NCBI RefSeq assembly: GCF_040718835.1
Contig: NZ_JBFEFG010000267.1
Location: forward strand, 417,501-481,500
Direction: 5' to 3'
From: Bremerella sp. JC817
Lineage (GTDB): Bacteria; Planctomycetota; Planctomycetia; Pirellulales; Pirellulaceae
Length of the DNA stretch: 64,000 nt
Positions 28,245 through 38,300 of this stretch are shown in pieces (position 1 is the first letter of the stretch; each line of letters starts with the position of its first letter). The translations under genes and the position numbers were made by a program. The notes under the pieces are model-generated. The model saw only the letters and a program-made list of their open reading frames with translations, was not told the origin of the DNA and searched no databases.

Positions 28245-29444
28245 TCAAGACCCCGGTGCGTCGTGCCGTTTTTTTCTACGAAATTGACTCGGCACATGCC
28301 CCATCGTCCGCTTGAAGCAACGGATGAACGACTCGGCATGGTTAAATCCACAACGATAGGCAATTTCCGGCATCGGTAAGTCGGTCTCGCGAAGTAGCAC
28401 GGCGGCTCGTTCGATCCGGACTCTTCGCAAGATGTCGGCCGGCGAACGCCCTACGTGCCGCTCGAAGCGATTTTCGAGTACGCGCCGGGAAACACTGACA
28501 GCCTTCTCGACATCACTAATCCGAATCGGCTCGTCGGCGTGATCGCGAATGTATTTGATCGCCGCCGTCACGACATCGTCTTGAAAGCCGGTCGCGTCGG
28601 ACGACCGCCGAGCAATCACTCCATGCGGAGGAATCTCGATCGGCTCTGTGGGGGCTGGCTTTCCCTGGATCATCGCTTCCAACAGTTCGGCCGCTCGGTA
28701 ACCGACCGTTCGGCCTGCCTGGTCGAGACTCGAAATCTCGACCGGAGCCAATGCCGACATCAACGCGTCGTCTTCAATGCACAGCACGGCGAGATCGTCA
28801 GGCACTTCGATCGTCGCGTTGGCACAATGCGTGATGACCGTTCGCCCGACCATCGCACTCCAGGCAATCACGCCAATCGGCTTTGGCAGTTCCAGTAGCC
28901 ACCGCTGCAGTTCGTACGACTCGGAACGTAAACCATGTTCGTTCACGATTTGCGAGGTGCCGCTGAAATGAAAGACATGCAGGCGCGATCCTTCCGATTC
29001 AACACCGCGGCGAATCTCTTCCTCCATGAAGGTTCCGTAGCGCATGTGCGGAGCCGCTCCGATGAACGCGACGTCACGAAACCCGCGATCAACGAAGTGC
29101 TGAGCCGCCATCTGTCCGCATGCCCGTTGATCGGAAACGACGTTCGGGTAACGCTGCGAATGCGTTCGCGTCCACGACACGTTAACCGCCGGAATCTTAC
29201 GCGCCGCGATCGATCGCAACAGCGACGCATGCGTTAGGCGGCCAATCACCCCATGCCCTTGCCAGTCTTTGGGAATCTGCAGCACATCCCAAAATCCATG
29301 CGGTTCGATAAAGCAATCCCAGCCACCCTGCTCGTTGGCGAAGTCCGCGACCCCGCGCAGCACGTCACGACTCCACTCGGTGGCGGTCTGAACCATTAGC
29401 GCGATCGATCTTCGCGCTGGCACTCCTAGTAACGATGTATTCAT
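28245..29444 (-). CDS. AraC-family transcriptional regulator with sugar-binding domain (XylR type)
   Basis: 399 residues. Residues 12-275 look like a LacI/periplasmic-binding-protein-like ligand domain (strand-helix pattern ending with ISSLDQAGRTVGYRAAELLEAMIQGK), and residues 290-390 form a two-helix-turn-helix AraC domain ending with CGFNHAESFIRCFKRTMGHVPSQFRR, the classic AraC signature. This is the XylR layout and probably senses a sugar. It is divergent from the DUF1559 gene and lies 276 bases from it. A sugar pathway is not visible in the window, so its targets are unknown. Confidence 0.9.
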   Translation of the reverse strand: MNTSLLGVPARRSIALMVQTATEWSRDVLRGVADFANEQGGWDCFIEPHGFWDVLQIPKDWQGHGVIGRLTHASLLRSIAARKIPAVNVSWTRTHSQRYPNVVSDQRACGQMAAQHFVDRGFRDVAFIGAAPHMRYGTFMEEEIRRGVESEGSRLHVFHFSGTSQIVNEHGLRSESYELQRWLLELPKPIGVIAWSAMVGRTVITHCANATIEVPDDLAVLCIEDDALMSALAPVEISSLDQAGRTVGYRAAELLEAMIQGKPAPTEPIEIPPHGVIARRSSDATGFQDDVVTAAIKYIRDHADEPIRISDVEKAVSVSRRVLENRFERHVGRSPADILRRVRIERAAVLLRETDLPMPEIAYRCGFNHAESFIRCFKRTMGHVPSQFRRKKRHDAPGS

Positions 29445-29720
29445 GACTGGTTGTGTTAAGAAACGCCTCGTAGATCGACCATTTTCATGAAGATTCTGAG
29501 TGTAAGCGATGGCATAAAAAACTATCTTAAAACTGTGCGAAAGACTGGTGCATTATATCAATCTTTATGCGTTATTTGTCATGTCTCTCAAAAATGACCC
29601 GAGATATGATCGGCTCATCGTTTCGCAGGGCAGCGTCCAACCTCGTTGCAGCAACCTGCTGAACGTTCTGAATTCCATTCCTATTTCGTTCTTCTGTTTG
29701 GTTGTTTGGAGAGAGCTCTC

Positions 29721-30743
29721 ATGTCGCGGAAACCTCACGCATTCACGCTGGTCGAATTGCTAGTTGTCATAGCAATCATCGGCGTTCTGATTGCCTTATT
29801 ATTGCCAGCCGTGCAGCAAGCACGCGAAGCGGCACGTCGGATCAATTGCACGAACAATTTGAAGCAGCTTGGCCTCGCCCTCCATAATCATCACGACACC
29901 TTCGGGGCGTTTCCTGCCGGAGCGAACGACGAGCGCGATTCGGACAACGATGAAGTCGGGTCAATGTGGAGTGCCCGTATTCTACCGTTCATCGAACAAA
30001 ACAATTTGTACGAAGCCCTTACCCTGGACAACTCGGCTAACTTTGCCGCCGGTAGTGGTGGCGTGAGCGGGGCCTCGATTGGCAGTACCAATAGCGCGCA
30101 TCGAAACATCGCGGCATGTGAAACGATGATCGAGAATTTGCGTTGCCCATCGGCCCCCATTCCCAAGGCGGTCAAAGATACGTCGACAGACAACTGGACC
30201 GTGCAGAACCGTGTTCCGGCAAGCTACCTGGCGAACTGCTCTGGCACGCTTACTTCCGACTATGATTCGAGCCACAACTCTGGCGGCGGTCAGGACTGGT
30301 GGGGAAAGAATGCCGGCAGCGGCTTGAATGGTGTCTTCCAGAACTTTCGGGCACTGAGCTTCTCGGCGGTCACCGACGGAACGTCGAATACAGTTGCTTT
30401 TGGCGAGGCGGTTCCTGATCCGAAGAGCACCGGGGCCCGGGAAGACAAAGCGAACGGTTCAGCCGCCCAGAAAGATCACTGGTATATCGGTGGCGATGAT
30501 ATCGATGTGCCGGAAGATTGGTCCGAGATGTGGGGCTCGCTGGGAGTCGGCATCAATCTGCCCAAGGTCGACCCCGGAAGTTCCGGTTTCGCCGCGTATG
30601 AGTTCGGCTACAGCAGCCAGCATCCTGGGGGAGCGATGTTCTGCCTGACCGACGGCTCGGTCACGTTTCTGGCTGAAACGATCGACGCCAACACGCGGCA
30701 AGCGTATGGCACTCGTAACGGCGAAGAAGTCATTTCAAAGTAA
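29721..30743 (+). CDS. DUF1559 prepilin-like secreted protein
   Basis: 340 residues with an N-terminal prepilin-type cleavage and methylation signal ([20 protein letters not shown]) and the DUF1559 family body: [23 protein letters not shown], a mid-region with LRCPSAP, and a C-terminal H-x9-DG motif ([18 protein letters not shown]). The family is highly expanded in planctomycetes, and its members are thought to be assembled or displayed like pseudopilins. I place the start at ATG 29721, after GGAGAG. A small lipoprotein gene follows 21 bases later, a common neighbour of DUF1559 genes. Confidence 0.92.
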   Translation: MSRKPHAFTLVELLVVIAIIGVLIALLLPAVQQAREAARRINCTNNLKQLGLALHNHHDTFGAFPAGANDERDSDNDEVGSMWSARILPFIEQNNLYEALTLDNSANFAAGSGGVSGASIGSTNSAHRNIAACETMIENLRCPSAPIPKAVKDTSTDNWTVQNRVPASYLANCSGTLTSDYDSSHNSGGGQDWWGKNAGSGLNGVFQNFRALSFSAVTDGTSNTVAFGEAVPDPKSTGAREDKANGSAAQKDHWYIGGDDIDVPEDWSEMWGSLGVGINLPKVDPGSSGFAAYEFGYSSQHPGGAMFCLTDGSVTFLAETIDANTRQAYGTRNGEEVISK

Positions 30744-30764
30744 CCACCAGGCAAGGATACGCTG

Positions 30765-31205
30765 ATGGACACTCCATTCCCGCCCCCTCGTCACGCAGCA
30801 CTTGGCGGCTTTACCTTGATGACACTACTACTGCTTGGCTGCAGCTCCGAACCAGGCCGGGCCTCGATCGAAGGAATGGTCTCGCTCAACGGGCAACCTC
30901 GCGGTGGCGTCGAAGTCACCTTTTGGAACGAGAACGATCACCAGCAGATGGTTTTCTCGACGACTACCGCTGACGATGGCCGATTTCTGGTCGAGAACAT
31001 CTTCCTGGGAAGCGTTCGCGAGTGTGTCGTAACCTTCTCGAAACCAGCCCTGAAGAACGGCAGCGATATTCCGCCGGACATCAAAGCGTCGGAAGTCGCC
31101 ACGGTTGATCTCGCTCCGAAAGATCTTCGCGACCCGGACAAGTCGCCGGTCCATGCTTCCGTGCCGGTTAGCGACTTTCAATACGATATCGTGACTGGCA
31201 AATAA
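30765..31205 (+). CDS. Small lipoprotein with carboxypeptidase-regulatory-like beta domain
   Basis: 146 residues. Lipobox LLLGC places the lipidated Cys near residue 26. The rest has the pattern IEGMVSLNGQPRGGVEVTFW ... TTTADDGRFLVENI, typical of the bacterial Ig-like carboxypeptidase-regulatory domain that is often fused to or found next to DUF1559 proteins in planctomycetes. A structural or binding role at the outer membrane is inferred. It is co-transcribed with the DUF1559 gene (21-base gap) and followed by a strong terminator. Confidence 0.8.
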   Translation: MDTPFPPPRHAALGGFTLMTLLLLGCSSEPGRASIEGMVSLNGQPRGGVEVTFWNENDHQQMVFSTTTADDGRFLVENIFLGSVRECVVTFSKPALKNGSDIPPDIKASEVATVDLAPKDLRDPDKSPVHASVPVSDFQYDIVTGK

Positions 31206-31232
31206 GCAGCCACGGCACCCTAAAACATCTTC

Positions 31233-31277
31233 GCCCGGCGACCATCTCCCCCACGAAGATGGTCGCCGGGCTTTTTT
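31233..31277 (+). terminator. Rho-independent terminator of the DUF1559 unit
   Basis: A 15-bp perfect stem (31233-31247 with 31257-31271), a nine-base loop and a run of six T follow the lipoprotein stop by 27 bases. Confidence 0.93.
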
Positions 31278-31504
31278 GATTCACCACTCTCGATGGATAA
31301 TTTGCTACGGTTTGGCGAACGAATGCGTGAAACGATTTCGCGCAAACCCTATATTGAGAGCTCACTCAACACCACGAATTGAGCTTTTTCACGCCACTTT
31401 CGGCCGATCTCAGGGTTTCATGCTTGTTTAGGAATGCTCGTTCTGCGGCGAAGGATCTGCCGTCGTGATTCCCAATCCTTTGCACAGTCCTGAAAGGTTC
31501 CGCG

Positions 31505-33172
31505 ATGCGTCGCTTGTACCTCCCTGGCATTGCCCTGCTGCTTTGCATGTCTGGCCTCTCTTCGTCGCTATTGGCGGAAGACCATTTTCTGACCATTGGT
31601 GGTGGGCCCACGGCAGACGGTAACCAGGTTTCACTCGAAAACAACGTGCTCTATTTCCAGCGCACGCTCAGCAAATTGGGACTCGACCAGAAAGAACATC
31701 AGATCCTGTTTGCCGACGGCAACGATCCTGGTATCGATCTGCAAGTCGAGAACCCAGACCGAGGTCCCGAAGACCTTCGTCGGATGCTGGCCGAGATCGT
31801 TGGCCCATCGACCGGGATTCGCTTCGACTACCGCAGCAGTTCCATCGCAGGGATTTCAGGTGCGGCTCAACCGGAAGTGATCGAAGAACGCATCAAAGAG
31901 CTGAGCAATCGCCTTACCGACGGCGACCGACTGATTCTCTACTTCACTGGCCATGGTGGTCGCGAAAGACCTGCCCCGCAGCGACGCTCGTCTCGTTCCG
32001 GCCGGCCGACCGCCGCCATCCAAGAAGATCCGAAAGAAGAAGCAAGCGACGACTCTGATAACAAGGAAGATTCGGCCAAGGAAGAGGAAGCTTCGACGGA
32101 GGATGAAAAGAAGGAAGACGACAACAGCCGATCGGAACGCCGTCGCCCAAGTCGTCCGACCTACGTCGGCAATCACACGCATCTTTGGCACCATCAGACG
32201 ATGACCGTGCCGGCTTGGGCCGAGAAGCTCGACCAGCTTCCGCCAGACATGCCCGTGGTGGTGGTGATGGTGCAATGCTACAGCGGCGGCTTCGGCAACT
32301 TGATCTTTGAAGGGGGCGATCCGAAGAACGGTCTGACGTCGCTGCCACGTTGTGGATTCTTCTCGACCGTGCCCGACCGTGTTGCCGCTGGCTGCACGCC
32401 GAATGTCGATCAGGCCGAATACCGCGAGTACTCCTCGTACTTCTGGGAAGCTCTCAGCGGCACCACACGCACCGGTCAGATTGTTGCCATGCCCGACTAC
32501 GACAACGATGGCCAGACGTCGCTACTCGAAGCCCACGCTTACACGGTGCTGACTGCCGATACGATCGACATCCCGACCCGCACGTCCGACTTCTTCCTGC
32601 AACAGCTTTCGTCCGTCGACAGAGATAAGAAGTTGATGACGATTCACACGCCGGTCGAACTGCTTCTGGCGGAAGCCGATCCATGCGAACATGCCGTTAT
32701 TGAAGGGCTCAGCCAACACTTCGGTCTTTCGGAACAAGATCGTGGTAAAGAAGTCGACGAAGCGATCCGCGACAAACGCAGCGACAAGCGGAAGGTCGAT
32801 GGCGATGTCCGTCGCAAGCAGCAAACCATCAACGGCAAGCGTGGCGAAATCAAACGAGCACTACAGGAACGTTGGCCTGAGATCGTCAGCCCCTGGCATC
32901 CGAAGGTTGCTCAGCTGATTGCCGACGAACCAGCGACGCTGGAGGACTTTATCACGAAGCACAAAGCGTATCGCGAATTGACCGAAGCGAGCGAAGAACT
33001 GCATCAGCTTCAAGCCGACCAGGAACAACTGGAAGTCGATATCGTGAAGCTCGAACGGCTCAAATACTGGCTCGAACGCCGTGCCCTGGCCCTCAATCTG
33101 CCATTGGTTGCCGACGAAAAGAGCGTCGACCAGTTCAAGCGACTCGTCGAACTCGAGTCGCAAAAGCTCTAG
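31505..33172 (+). CDS. Secreted caspase-like (clan CD) cysteine peptidase
   Basis: 555 residues with a signal peptide ending near LLAEDH. The clan CD dyad is visible: His150 in LILYFTGHGG and Cys258 in MVQCYSGGFG, the arrangement of metacaspases, caspases and legumain-type C13 peptidases. Between them lies an unusual insert (about residues 155-225) rich in Arg/Ser then Glu/Asp/Lys, probably disordered and perhaps a processing linker. After the peptidase domain a coiled-coil-rich helical region of about 150 residues follows. Substrate is unknown; specificity for Asp, Arg or Asn cannot be read from the sequence. It converges on the alpha/beta hydrolase gene. Confidence 0.8.
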   Translation: MRRLYLPGIALLLCMSGLSSSLLAEDHFLTIGGGPTADGNQVSLENNVLYFQRTLSKLGLDQKEHQILFADGNDPGIDLQVENPDRGPEDLRRMLAEIVGPSTGIRFDYRSSSIAGISGAAQPEVIEERIKELSNRLTDGDRLILYFTGHGGRERPAPQRRSSRSGRPTAAIQEDPKEEASDDSDNKEDSAKEEEASTEDEKKEDDNSRSERRRPSRPTYVGNHTHLWHHQTMTVPAWAEKLDQLPPDMPVVVVMVQCYSGGFGNLIFEGGDPKNGLTSLPRCGFFSTVPDRVAAGCTPNVDQAEYREYSSYFWEALSGTTRTGQIVAMPDYDNDGQTSLLEAHAYTVLTADTIDIPTRTSDFFLQQLSSVDRDKKLMTIHTPVELLLAEADPCEHAVIEGLSQHFGLSEQDRGKEVDEAIRDKRSDKRKVDGDVRRKQQTINGKRGEIKRALQERWPEIVSPWHPKVAQLIADEPATLEDFITKHKAYRELTEASEELHQLQADQEQLEVDIVKLERLKYWLERRALALNLPLVADEKSVDQFKRLVELESQKL

Positions 33173-33175
33173 TCA

Positions 33176-33198
33176 CCGGCCAATCTTGCTCTGGCCGG
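33176..33198. terminator. Weak hairpin between convergent genes
   Basis: CCGGCCA (33176-33182) and TGGCCGG (33192-33198) form a 7-bp stem between the stop codons of two convergent genes. No T run follows. Confidence 0.35.
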
Positions 33199-33228
33199 CG
33201 AGTTCTATCCCGATCTCTCGGTTCCGAC

Positions 33229-35019
33229 TTATCGTAGCGGAACCGAGGAAGGTGCTCGGGTCACCGAGTTGTTGTACTGCGGATCGAAGTACCAATACAT
33301 GCCGCCAGGGCTCGAGATGTCTCGCAGCCACTCGCGCTGTTTCGGGAAGCGATGGTTCTGCATCAACGCATAGATATCGCTGATCACCGTCGTGTTGTCG
33401 CCGTAATAAGCATGTCCCATCAGACTGGTATCGATCTGCGTAACATCGATCGTATCGATGCCTGAAAGCACCAGGATACTCGCTCCCACGTCACCGGCAC
33501 GCGGATAACCATTCACGGCCCGCGAAGCCTTCAACGCCAGGTCGTTCTGCGAAGCATACAACGTGACGTGATGGGCCAGGCTACTTAGGCGTGGCGCGAT
33601 CTGTTCCTGGAATACGCGGGCATCGACATCCGGTGCTGCCAGGATCACTTCGTTGAACATCTTCTCTTGCTGGTTCAGATCCTGGGCCAACGCTTCGACC
33701 GCCGCACCAAAGGCTCGGTTCCCCATGCTGTGGGCGATCAAGTGCACGGCCTGGGCACCGCTGTGATAATGAATCTTCAGCAGGAACTCACGCAGGTGCG
33801 AAGCGGTCCAGAACGAATTGTCTCGATCGACGACGTACCCGAGCAGTTCCCCCTGGGATGGCCAACTAAAGAAGACCGGTGCGCCTTGAAACTCCAGGTC
33901 GTGAGCAATCTGGGCCGTTCGGCGAGCGGCATCTTCAAAGCTGACGTTGTAACCATGGATGAAGATCAACAGGTCGTGATTGGGAGATTCGGCCACACGC
34001 TGTTTAAGCATGTCGAGGAACTGTTGTTCTTCCTCAGACTTCACTTCCACCAGCATCACGTGGTCTTCCGGCTTCTCTTCAAATTCCCAGTGCAGCACCG
34101 AAGGCGATTCCAGCTTGCCCGCCTGATGCGACTTCGGAATGCTAACCTTACAGGTCCCGAGTTGTAGGTCGCCTTGTTCTTTTCCGTAAACGACCGACTG
34201 GTTCGTTAAGAAACGATCGTACTTGTTGTACTGAACCCAACCTTCTTGTCCCACGACGATCGCCCCGGTGATGGCCACGAGGACCGTCAAACCGGCGACG
34301 ATATATTGCTGGAACTTGGTCAGCAGCAACGCCACCGCGATCCCGAGCAGAACGCAGGTCGCCGCTGGGAGCAGCGCGTGATACTTATGGGGCAGAACGC
34401 CGCCTGGCCAAACCATCGGTGCCCGGTCGGTGCCGTAGAACACCTCGACCACGTCGAATGGGTCGTCACTCGGAGGTCGAACGTCCGCCGGAGATTGAGC
34501 GGCCATCGACTGCATCGGAGCAGCCTCTGGCGAAAGCATCGGTGCGGCTTGTTCGGGGGCAGCCTGCATCATGCGGGGCTGCATCATTTGAGGCTGCATG
34601 GCCTGCGGCTGAAGTGACCGTTGCTGTTGAACAACAGGGCCTTCGAGTGGCAACGCTTGCGGCTGCGAGAATGGACTCATCTCGCCCGACATCCGCTGCT
34701 TCATTTCTGGGGAAGTGAGCGGGGCCTGTGGTTGGACCGCTTGTGGCTGGAACTGGGGAATGGGCTGAAACTGCGGAGCCAACTGAGGCGGGCTCTTCTG
34801 CTGCATCGCTTGCGGAGCGACCTGAACGCGGGCATCCATCGGCACGCCATGGTCAACCACGGGCCCGGTATGCGGAGCATCGGCATGTCCGACTTCCGTT
34901 TCCCCTTCCTTGTTACTACAGCCCACCAGCCCAATGGCAAGCGTAATCATCAAGATCATTCCCATGCACTGTTCGAGAATTCGATTCCCTTGTGCCCGGC
35001 ACCGCGTTGTCAAAAGCAT
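33229..35019 (-). CDS. DUF900-type alpha/beta hydrolase lipoprotein
   Basis: 596 residues. The N-terminus has an Arg-containing n-region and lipobox LVGC, so the mature protein is a lipoprotein. Residues about 70-180 are low complexity, rich in Pro, Gln and Met (repeated QPQA and PQM). A membrane segment pair follows, and then the hydrolase: LLIFIHGYNVSFEDAA, nucleophile Ser431 in LIAHSMGN, and a late DV/DLA acid with an H in the C-terminal VTLYASQND region. DUF900 members resemble esterases or lipases; substrate unknown. ATG 35019 is favoured by a GGGGGGAAA ribosome site; an in-frame ATG at 34965 has no such site. Confidence 0.82.
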   Translation of the reverse strand: MLLTTRCRAQGNRILEQCMGMILMITLAIGLVGCSNKEGETEVGHADAPHTGPVVDHGVPMDARVQVAPQAMQQKSPPQLAPQFQPIPQFQPQAVQPQAPLTSPEMKQRMSGEMSPFSQPQALPLEGPVVQQQRSLQPQAMQPQMMQPRMMQAAPEQAAPMLSPEAAPMQSMAAQSPADVRPPSDDPFDVVEVFYGTDRAPMVWPGGVLPHKYHALLPAATCVLLGIAVALLLTKFQQYIVAGLTVLVAITGAIVVGQEGWVQYNKYDRFLTNQSVVYGKEQGDLQLGTCKVSIPKSHQAGKLESPSVLHWEFEEKPEDHVMLVEVKSEEEQQFLDMLKQRVAESPNHDLLIFIHGYNVSFEDAARRTAQIAHDLEFQGAPVFFSWPSQGELLGYVVDRDNSFWTASHLREFLLKIHYHSGAQAVHLIAHSMGNRAFGAAVEALAQDLNQQEKMFNEVILAAPDVDARVFQEQIAPRLSSLAHHVTLYASQNDLALKASRAVNGYPRAGDVGASILVLSGIDTIDVTQIDTSLMGHAYYGDNTTVISDIYALMQNHRFPKQREWLRDISSPGGMYWYFDPQYNNSVTRAPSSVPLR

Positions 35020-35337
35020 CGCTTTCCCCCCGACTCCATTCCACGTAGCCCCTGACTATTTCAAGTCAAATAGGGGGTGGATATTAGCGAGCCCGGTAGG
35101 GGAGTGAAAGATCGGTTTTGGCCTTCGCTAGCACGAAAAACGAGTCTTTAGCTAGTTAACCAACGGCAACTAACTGTTTGCCATTTATCCACTTACAACC
35201 TAGAACCAGGGGTGACAGGGCTGCGCGAAAAATGCTGGGGGGCTGAAAACCATTTCCCCCCGACCTTCGTCATATCCTTTAAGATCCAAGAGCGAGTCGC
35301 GACACTCTTCTTCCCCCTCTACCCCCGGAAACATGCG
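35020..35337. other. Divergent intergenic region before the alpha-2-macroglobulin gene
   Basis: 318 bases between genes on opposite strands. It holds the promoters of both but I see no recognisable control motif. An open frame continues upstream of 35338 without family or signal-peptide character. Confidence 0.4.
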
Positions 35338-38300
35338 ATGTTGCCCAACTCTCGAACGTTCCCCTGGACGCTTTCGGTACTGCTGCTTCTCCCCACGCTG
35401 CTTTACGCCGCCGATCCGGCACCAGACGCGGTCACCAAAGAGGATGAACGGGCCTACGTCCTGGCACCGACGCCGATCCGAGAGGCTCTGCAAGATCGCA
35501 AGTACGACGAAGCGATCCAAAAGATCGATGCCGAGCTGGCCAAAGGGGAAGGGGACACCGAGCAGCTTCTCTACCTGAAAGGGCGTGCGTTCCATTTCGC
35601 CGGCAAGTACGAAGATGCCGTTCGCACCCTGGAAGAACAACTCAAGCGATTCCCCGATTCGCACTGGAGCCGCAAGGCACAGTTTGGGATCGGGCTGGCC
35701 CATGCTCGCCGGGGGGATTATCGCAGCGCCGAAGCCGCTTATCGTCAACAGGCTCGCTACCTGCTATCGCTCGATCGGAAAGAAGAAGTCGCGGAGATCT
35801 ATCTGAGCCTTGCCGAGGTGGCGTTCGATTGCGGAGAAGAAACCAAAGACCAGGCCGAGTTCAACAAGGCGCTACAGTTCTATCGCAAGGCCCTGGAGGT
35901 GGGACCGAAGCCTGCAACGCAGGATCGTATCAATCTTCAAATCGCCCGCAGTTTGAATCAGATCGGCCAACAGGGCGAAGCGATCCAAGTGTACGATCGC
36001 CTGGTCGCCGATGGCACCGACTCAGCCACGACATTGACCGCTCGCTACGAACTGGGGGACACGTATCGGAAAACGAATCAATTGCCTGCGGCCCGTAAGA
36101 CATGGGAAGATCTGTTGGCTCTGCATCCAGAAGATAAGTCCGAACTACTTCCCAAAGCAGCCTTCCGTCTGGCCGAGACCTATCAGTTTCCCAGCCCCCC
36201 TAGCGATCAAGACCTGGAGCTAGGCGTTGCGGCGCTGGAAGCTTACCTGGCCAAATACCCGGAACATGAAGATGTGCCGGAAGCCCATTTTCAACTTGCA
36301 CGAGCTTATTCGCATCGTGGCCGGGGCGACGATGCCGTCGCGGCTTTGCAGTCGTTCTTGAAGATCGACCAGTTCGCCAACACCGATGCCTATGCCGAGG
36401 CCCGGTTCCTGCTTGGTTCGATCTACGCTCAGCAGAACAAGTTCGACGAGGCAATCGCTGCCTGGAGCGAATACCTCTCGAAGCACCCCACCCATTCCAA
36501 GTGGAGCGAAGCTCAGCAGCGGATTATCAACACGCAGTATCAGAAGGCCGAGTTCGCTTACAACGCGGAAGACTACGATCAGGCCCGTCAGTTATGGCGA
36601 GAGTTCCTGGCGAAATACCCAGTCGACTCGCGAGCCCAACAGATTCAATTTCAGATTGGCGAAAGCTTCTACGAACAAAAGAACTGGGACGAAGCAATCC
36701 AGACCTGGAAGCAGCTTGCCAGCAAGTTCCCTGGCAGTCACATCGCCGCCCAGGCCCAGTACCGGATCGCCCTGACGACCGAACAAGAGCTGAACAAGCT
36801 GGCCGATGCTCTCGAACTTTACAAACAGTTGGCCAACACGCCGTTCGCATCCCAGGCCCAGCAGCGGATCAACCTGCTGACCGGCGAAGAACTGGCCGTC
36901 AGCACGCTGCGGAAGTTTCGCTCACAGGAAAAGCCTTCGATCAAGCTCGAAACGCGAAACCTCGAAAAGGTGACGGTGCAGATCTATCCGATCGATCTGG
37001 AAACTTACTTCCGCAAGATGCAGACGACCGACGGCATCGAGAACCTCGACATCGCTCTGATCGATCCAGCCAAGAGTTTCACCTTCGAGATCCCTGATTA
37101 CGAGAAATACCGCCTCGACACCCACACAATCGATATCCCAATTCCGGCCCCTGGTGCCAAGGAAGGAGACGAATTGGCGAAAGCAGGCGTCGTCGCCGTG
37201 ACCGTGACCGGCGAACGTAAAGAGTCGACCACGATCGTCCTGCAAAGCGACTTGGACATGATCGTGAAGAGCTCGCGCGACGAGGTGTTCGTTTACGCCC
37301 AGAACATGCGAAGCGGTAAGCCATGGGAAAACGTGCGTTTGCTGCTCTCGAACGGTAGCGAAGTCTTCGCCGAAGCAACGACCGGTGCCGATGGTGTCTA
37401 TCGAGCTAAGCGTGACGAACTGCATGGCTCCGGCGACATCCGAGTCCTCGGCGTGATCGACGGACACTCGGCCGCCAACATCGTCAGTCTCAATGGGCTG
37501 GAAGTTGCCCGTGGACTCGAACGCCGCGGCTACCTTTACACCGACCGTCCTGCTTATCGCCCAGGCCAACTGGTGCATGTCCGCGGAATCATTCGCCACG
37601 TCCAAGACGACCGTTACACCGTTCCATCCGGAGCAACTTACGAGCTGGAAGTTCTCGACCCACGTGGCCGGGCCTTGCTATACGAAGAAGTCAAACTCTC
37701 TGACTTCGGTACCGCCGGAGGTCACTTGATCCTGCCAGCTCAAGCCGCCATCGGTTCGTACCAGGTGGTGCTCAAGTCGACGAAGGATCGCTCGGAGGCG
37801 TATTACGGCAACTTCCAGGTCGCCGAGTTCCAACTACCTCGGATCTTTCTGGAAGTCGAGACCGACGAGAACGTTTATTACCGAGGCGAAACGGTTCGCG
37901 GCAAGATCACTGCTCGCTACTATCACGGCGATCCCGTGATCAAGCGGAACCTCGAGTACTTCATCGATGGCAAACAAGTCCAGGCGCAAACCAATCAGCA
38001 AGGCCAGGTCGAATTCGAGTTCCCAACGCGTGACCTGCGTGACTCACGCACGGTTCAGATCGTGGCTCGTATCCCCAGCGAAGAAGCGGCAACGTCGCAT
38101 AACGTCTTCATTTCGTCGGTCGGGTTCTCGCTCAGCACGAAGGTTCTCCGCGAAACTTACCTGGCCGGAGAATCGTTCGACGTGACCGCCACGGTGAAAG
38201 ACCTGGAAGGGGAACCGCTGGCGACCGACCTTACCCTTTCGGTCCTACGGTTACCAGAACGCGTCCCGAACATGCACTCGTCGCAGGCCGCACCGGTTCC

